The notes beneath the pieces are model-generated. The model was not told the origin of the DNA. It ran no database searches and worked only from the letters and a program-made list of their open reading frames with translations. The position numbers and the translations under genes are program-made. Positions 60,448 through 64,000 of a stretch of DNA of 64,000 nt are shown here, one piece after another. The DNA lies in contig NZ_FNIX01000004.1 in the NCBI RefSeq assembly GCF_900104175.1, positions 248,001-312,000 of the forward strand. Reading direction: 5' to 3'. The DNA is from Lentzea jiangxiensis (GTDB lineage Bacteria > Actinomycetota > Actinomycetes > Mycobacteriales > Pseudonocardiaceae). Every line of letters begins with the position of its first letter. Position 1 is the first letter of the stretch.

Positions 60448-61401
60448 ATGCGCGTCGTGCCCAAGTACGACGTGTGCCTCTCCTTCGCCGGTGAAGACCG
60501 CCCCTACGTCGACGAGGTGGCACGCCACCTCACGGAACTGGGCGTGTCCCGCTTCTACGACACCGACGAGCAAGCCGACCTCTGGGGCAAGAACCTGGTC
60601 GAGCACCTCGACCAGATCTACCGCCACGACTCGCGCTTCTGCGTGATGTTCATTTCGGAGGCGTACGCCAGGAAGATGTGGACGAAGCACGAGCGGCAGG
60701 CGGCGTTCGACCGCGCGCTCGTCTCCGACACCGAGTACGTGCTGCCGGTCCGGTTCGACGACACGGAGATCCCCGCGCTGCGCGTCGGCACCGGCTACCT
60801 CGACCTGCGCGACCGCACCCCGCGCGAGCTGGCCAGGATGATCGCGGAGAAGGTCGGTGCGGCCGCCGGCGCGCCGGCGGCCGGCTGGGAGTACCAGCTG
60901 TTCGCGGACACCGTGGCGCTGCACATGCGCAAGCTCAAGGACAAGCAGATCAACCACGAGATGGGGTACGCGGCGCCCGGACGCGAGATCACGACGGACA
61001 CCGACGCGCTGGACAACCTCACGGCGAAGTCCCGGACGTTCGACGGCATCCTCAACGGCTTCGGGGACCTCCTCTCGCCCGGCCGGCAGCAGTGGGCCTT
61101 CGGCCCGGCGGGCAAGCCGGGGGACAGCGACAAGATCCGCCACCTCGCGAACCGGTTCGTCGAGGCGTACGAGAACCTGCTCGACTGGTCCGCCGACCTG
61201 CGCGGCACGACGACCCCGGACCGCTTCACCGCGCTCTACCGGACCGCGGCGCACCTCGCCGACGAGCCGTTGCGGCAGATCAAGCGGTTCGTCGAGGAGT
61301 TCATCACCGCCAGCGAACGCGGAGCGGGCGACCTGCAGCTGACCCTGTCCTACGACGACTCGGTGTTCAGGACTGAGCTCCAAAAGGTCCAGACCACGTA
61401 G
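60448..61401 (+). CDS. TIR-domain protein with unassigned helical C-terminal domain
   Basis: This is a protein of about 317 residues. Residues 6-136 form a TIR domain: YDVCLSFAGEDRPYV, RFYDTDEQADLWGKNLVEHL, FCVMFISEAYARKMWTKHER and YVLPVRFDDTEIPALRVG. Glu82 in KHER is in the position of the catalytic Glu of NADase TIR domains. Residues about 140-317 are mostly helical with no recognised name. Bacterial TIR proteins often cleave NAD+ or make cyclic ADP-ribose signals in phage defence, but no second defence gene adjoins it. The ATG at 60448 lacks a clear ribosome site; a GTG three codons later (60457) is possible. Confidence 0.8.
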   Translation: MRVVPKYDVCLSFAGEDRPYVDEVARHLTELGVSRFYDTDEQADLWGKNLVEHLDQIYRHDSRFCVMFISEAYARKMWTKHERQAAFDRALVSDTEYVLPVRFDDTEIPALRVGTGYLDLRDRTPRELARMIAEKVGAAAGAPAAGWEYQLFADTVALHMRKLKDKQINHEMGYAAPGREITTDTDALDNLTAKSRTFDGILNGFGDLLSPGRQQWAFGPAGKPGDSDKIRHLANRFVEAYENLLDWSADLRGTTTPDRFTALYRTAAHLADEPLRQIKRFVEEFITASERGAGDLQLTLSYDDSVFRTELQKVQTT

Positions 61402-61426
61402 CCGTCCGGCACGTAGAGTCGGGGGC

Positions 61427-62050
61427 GTGACGATCCGCGCCGCGCTCTTCGACTTCTCCGGCACGCTGTTCCGGCTCGAGCACCCCGAGCTCGAGTCCAA
61501 CGGCGACCTGCTGCGTGCCCTCACCTCCCCGGTCGGCATCGCCGACGGCGTGGACCCCGAGCTGGCCGACGCCTGGTACCGCCGCGACCTCGACCCGGAC
61601 GTGCACCGCTGGGTCCACGTGCGCGTCCTGAACGACTCGCTGGTGCCGGACGCCGAGGCGTTCTACGACCAGCTGCTGCACCCCGGCTCGTGGGTGCCGT
61701 ACCCGGACACCAGGGCGGCGCTGGAGCACCTGCGGGACGTGCCCGTCGCGGTCGTCAGCAACATCGGGTGGGACATCCGCACGGTCTTCGAGCACCACGG
61801 CCTCACCCACCTCGTGGACGAGTTCGTGCTCTCGTACGAGGAAGGCGTCGTCAAGCCGGACCCGAAGATCTTCACGACCGCGTGCGAACGGCTTGGCGTC
61901 GATCCCCGCGACGCCGTGATGGTCGGCGACAGCCAGGAGGCGGACGGAGGAGCCGAGGCCGTCGGTTGCTCCTTCCGGCTCGTCAACCCGGTTCCGACGA
62001 GTGACCGCCCGGACGCACTGGTGGATGTGGCCCGTACCATTCCCGTGTGA
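61427..62050 (+). CDS. HAD-superfamily hydrolase
   Basis: This is a 207-residue cytosolic phosphatase-like protein. Motif I is FDFSGTLF (nucleophile Asp; Ser instead of the usual Gly or Met), motif [10 protein letters not shown], motif III Lys in [12 protein letters not shown] and motif [15 protein letters not shown] small helical cap lies between motifs I and II. The substrate is unknown; general phosphoglycolate-type or nucleotide-type activity is possible. The GTG start is inferred. The stop overlaps the cysS GTG (GTGA). Confidence 0.82.
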   Translation: MTIRAALFDFSGTLFRLEHPELESNGDLLRALTSPVGIADGVDPELADAWYRRDLDPDVHRWVHVRVLNDSLVPDAEAFYDQLLHPGSWVPYPDTRAALEHLRDVPVAVVSNIGWDIRTVFEHHGLTHLVDEFVLSYEEGVVKPDPKIFTTACERLGVDPRDAVMVGDSQEADGGAEAVGCSFRLVNPVPTSDRPDALVDVARTIPV

Positions 62051-63441
62051 GCCTCCACATCTACGACACGGCGAGCCGGTCCCTGCGGGAGTTCCACCCG
62101 CAGGTCAACGGAACGGCGTCGATCTACGTGTGTGGGGCGACCGTGCAGGGCGTGCCGCACATCGGCCACGTCCGCAGCGGCCTGAACTTCGACGTCCTGC
62201 GGCGCTGGCTCGCCCGTGACGGCGCCGCCGTCACGCTGGTCCGCAACGTCACCGACATCGACGACAAGATCCTCGCCAAGGCCGCCGACCACGGCCGGCC
62301 GTGGTGGGAGTGGGCGTACAAGCACGAGCGTGCGTTCGAGGACGCGTACGACGCGCTGGGCTGCTTGCCGCCGTCGTACGCGCCGCGCGCGACCGGCCAC
62401 GTCACCCAGATGGTCGAGCTCATGCAGCGCCTGATCGACAAGGGCCACGCGTACGACGTCGACGGCGACGTCTACTTCGACGTGCGCTCGTTCCCCGAGT
62501 ACGGCGCCCTGTCCGGGCAGCGGCTCGACTCCGTCGAACAGGGCGAGGCGGCGGTGCGCGGCAAGCGCGACCCGCGCGACTTCACGCTGTGGAAGGCCGC
62601 GAAGCCCGGTGAGCCGTCCTGGCCGACGCCGTGGGGCGAAGGCAGGCCCGGCTGGCACCTCGAGTGCTCGGCGATGGCCACGACGTACCTGGGCGGCACG
62701 TTCGACATCCACGGCGGCGGCCTCGACCTGATCTTCCCGCACCACGAGAACGAGCAGGCGCAGTCGCGCGCGGCCGGTGACGGCTTCGCGAACTACTGGA
62801 TGCACAACTACTGGGTGACGCTGTCGGGCGAGAAGATGGCGAAGTCGCTCGGCAACACCGTGTCCATCCCCGCGATGCTCGACAAGGTGCGTGCGCAGGA
62901 GCTGCGGTACTACCTGGTGGCGCCGCACTACCGGTCGCACATCGAGTACTCCGAGGACGCGTTGCAGGAGGCGGTCACGGCGTACGGCCGTGTCGAGTCC
63001 TTCCTGCGCCGTGCCGTCGAGCGCCTCGGCCCCGTCGAGCTGCGCGGCGACATGTGCCCGGACTTCGTGGTCGCGATGGACAACGACCTGAACACGCCCC
63101 AAGCCGTGGCCGCCCTGCACAACAAGGTGCGCCAGGGCAACACGGCGCTCGCCGACGGCGACGACGACACGGCCCGTTCCGCGGCCGAGTGCGTGCGCCG
63201 GATGGCTGACATCCTCGGCGTCGACCCGTTGTCGCCGAAGTGGAACGACGCGTCGTCTGCCGACCTCGGCATGCGGCAGGCGTTGACCACGCTGGTGGAT
63301 CGGCTGCTCGCCGAACGCCAGGAAGCCCGCAAGAGCAGGGACTTCGCGCGCTCCGACGCGTTGAGGGACCAGCTGCACGACGCGGGCATCGCCGTCGAGG
63401 ACACCCCCGGCGGTCCGCAGTGGACCTTGAAGGACGACTGA
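62047..63441 (+). CDS. cysS: Cysteinyl-tRNA synthetase
   Basis: This is a 464-residue class I synthetase. The zinc Cys29 lies in [15 protein letters not shown], with the HIGH motif at 38-41. Further zinc ligands are in LECSAMA and [11 protein letters not shown], and the KMSKS loop reads EKMAKSLGN. The DALR anticodon domain follows, and [20 protein letters not shown] is typical near the C-terminus. It is homologous to, but longer than, the mycothiol ligase MshC. It lies upstream of rlmB, as in most actinobacteria. Confidence 0.95.
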   Translation: MSLHIYDTASRSLREFHPQVNGTASIYVCGATVQGVPHIGHVRSGLNFDVLRRWLARDGAAVTLVRNVTDIDDKILAKAADHGRPWWEWAYKHERAFEDAYDALGCLPPSYAPRATGHVTQMVELMQRLIDKGHAYDVDGDVYFDVRSFPEYGALSGQRLDSVEQGEAAVRGKRDPRDFTLWKAAKPGEPSWPTPWGEGRPGWHLECSAMATTYLGGTFDIHGGGLDLIFPHHENEQAQSRAAGDGFANYWMHNYWVTLSGEKMAKSLGNTVSIPAMLDKVRAQELRYYLVAPHYRSHIEYSEDALQEAVTAYGRVESFLRRAVERLGPVELRGDMCPDFVVAMDNDLNTPQAVAALHNKVRQGNTALADGDDDTARSAAECVRRMADILGVDPLSPKWNDASSADLGMRQALTTLVDRLLAERQEARKSRDFARSDALRDQLHDAGIAVEDTPGGPQWTLKDD

Positions 63442-63446
63442 CTTCC

Positions 63447-64000
63447 GTGGCTGGCAATTCCAAGCGCAAGGGCGCGATGCGCAATCCGGGCTCGAAGAAG
63501 GGCGCGGTCGTCGGTTCCGGCGGGCAGAAGTCCAAGGGCCTGCAGGGCAAGGGGCCGACGCCCAAGGCGTCGGACCGCCCCAACCACCCCGCGTACAAGC
63601 GGGCCAAGGTGGTGGCGAAGACCGAGGCCGTGAAGACCCAGCGGCGCCAGAAGACGGAGAAGGCCCAGGCCGAGACCGTCGCGGGCCGCAACCCCGTCGT
63701 CGAGTGCCTGCGCGCAGGCACGCCTGCGACGGCGCTGTACGTGGCGCTGGGCATCGACGCGGACGACCGCGTGCAGGAGGCCGTGCGCCTCGCCGCCGAC
63801 CGGGGCATCTCCGTGCTGGAGGTCGCCCGCGGCGAGCTCGACCGCATCACCGGTGGCGCGATGCACCAGGGCCTCGGCCTGCAGGTGCCACCGTTCGAGT
63901 ACGCGACGCCGAACGAGCTCCTCGAGCTGGCCCAGCGCTCGTCCACGCCGCCGCTGCTGGTGGCGCTGGACGGCGTGACGGACCCGCGCAACCTCGGCGC
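63447..64000 (+). CDS. rlmB: 23S rRNA (guanosine-2'-O-)-methyltransferase RlmB, 3' end missing
   Basis: This is the first 184 residues of a SpoU/TrmH-family enzyme that methylates G2251 of 23S rRNA. The Lys-rich N-terminal tail ([17 protein letters not shown]) is typical of actinobacterial RlmB. The substrate-binding domain begins at [16 protein letters not shown] and includes [20 protein letters not shown] and QGLGLQV. The catalytic domain starts at [13 protein letters not shown], where the window ends. The GTG at 63447 lies 5 bases after the cysS stop. Confidence 0.9.
   Translation, partial: MAGNSKRKGAMRNPGSKKGAVVGSGGQKSKGLQGKGPTPKASDRPNHPAYKRAKVVAKTEAVKTQRRQKTEKAQAETVAGRNPVVECLRAGTPATALYVALGIDADDRVQEAVRLAADRGISVLEVARGELDRITGGAMHQGLGLQVPPFEYATPNELLELAQRSSTPPLLVALDGVTDPRNLG

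Overview
The window is very G+C-rich and dense with genes. It uses many GTG and TTG starts, stop/start overlaps and GC-rich terminator hairpins, which points to a filamentous actinomycete. The conserved right-hand block (radA, lpqE-like, carD, ispD, ispF, cysS, rlmB), together with a DasR-type regulator, an AfsR/SARP regulator and OtsA/OtsB, fits the order Pseudonocardiales (a Lentzea, Saccharothrix or Actinosynnema-like organism). The genus is an inference.

Left part (1-11 kb): the end of a threonine dehydratase gene, then an amino-sugar (chitin/GlcNAc) region. It has a DasR-like GntR regulator coupled to an MFS exporter, a divergent DasABC-type ABC importer without its own ATPase, a cytosolic GH3 N-acetylhexosaminidase, a two-SIS-domain amino-sugar-phosphate enzyme, NagA and an FCD-type regulator. 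Two sites resembling the DasR operator (dre) lie upstream of dasA and nagA. A BadF-type kinase resembling GlcNAc kinase sits further away at 24.3 kb. The GH3 gene carries the only in-frame TTA codon I saw.

11-21.3 kb: a LysR regulator and a DapA-type synthase, then a nine-gene leftward operon with overlapping or closely abutting genes. It appears to encode ribose-type ABC import and complete non-phosphorylative oxidation of L-fucose (mutarotase, dehydrogenase, lactonase, fuconate dehydratase, SDR, FAH-family hydrolase). A perfect palindrome precedes it. A secreted subtilase follows.

25.4-27.4 kb: a two-gene HNH nuclease plus AAA ATPase operon resembling the Septu (PtuAB) anti-phage system, with softer base composition than its neighbours. 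It is the best candidate for an acquired system here. 27.5-35.2 kb: a DUF3159 membrane protein and a ROK-ABC-GH4-BadF kinase cluster that probably takes up and hydrolyses a phosphorylated disaccharide, closed by three tandem hairpins.

35.2-48.7 kb: an SGNH hydrolase, a large SARP/NB-ARC/TPR regulator, an ADP-ribosylglycohydrolase, a flavin electron-transfer module (ApbE, FMN-binding protein, ferric-reductase-like protein), a two-component system, an aldo/keto reductase and a membrane-anchored repeat protein. 48.7-55 kb: tRNA-Thr(UGU), a ThrE-type exporter, trehalose synthesis (OtsA and an OtsB-GH15 fusion) and a hypothetical gene. 55.3-64 kb: the conserved core block, interrupted by a DUF6191 membrane protein, a TIR-domain protein and a HAD hydrolase. 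The window ends inside rlmB.
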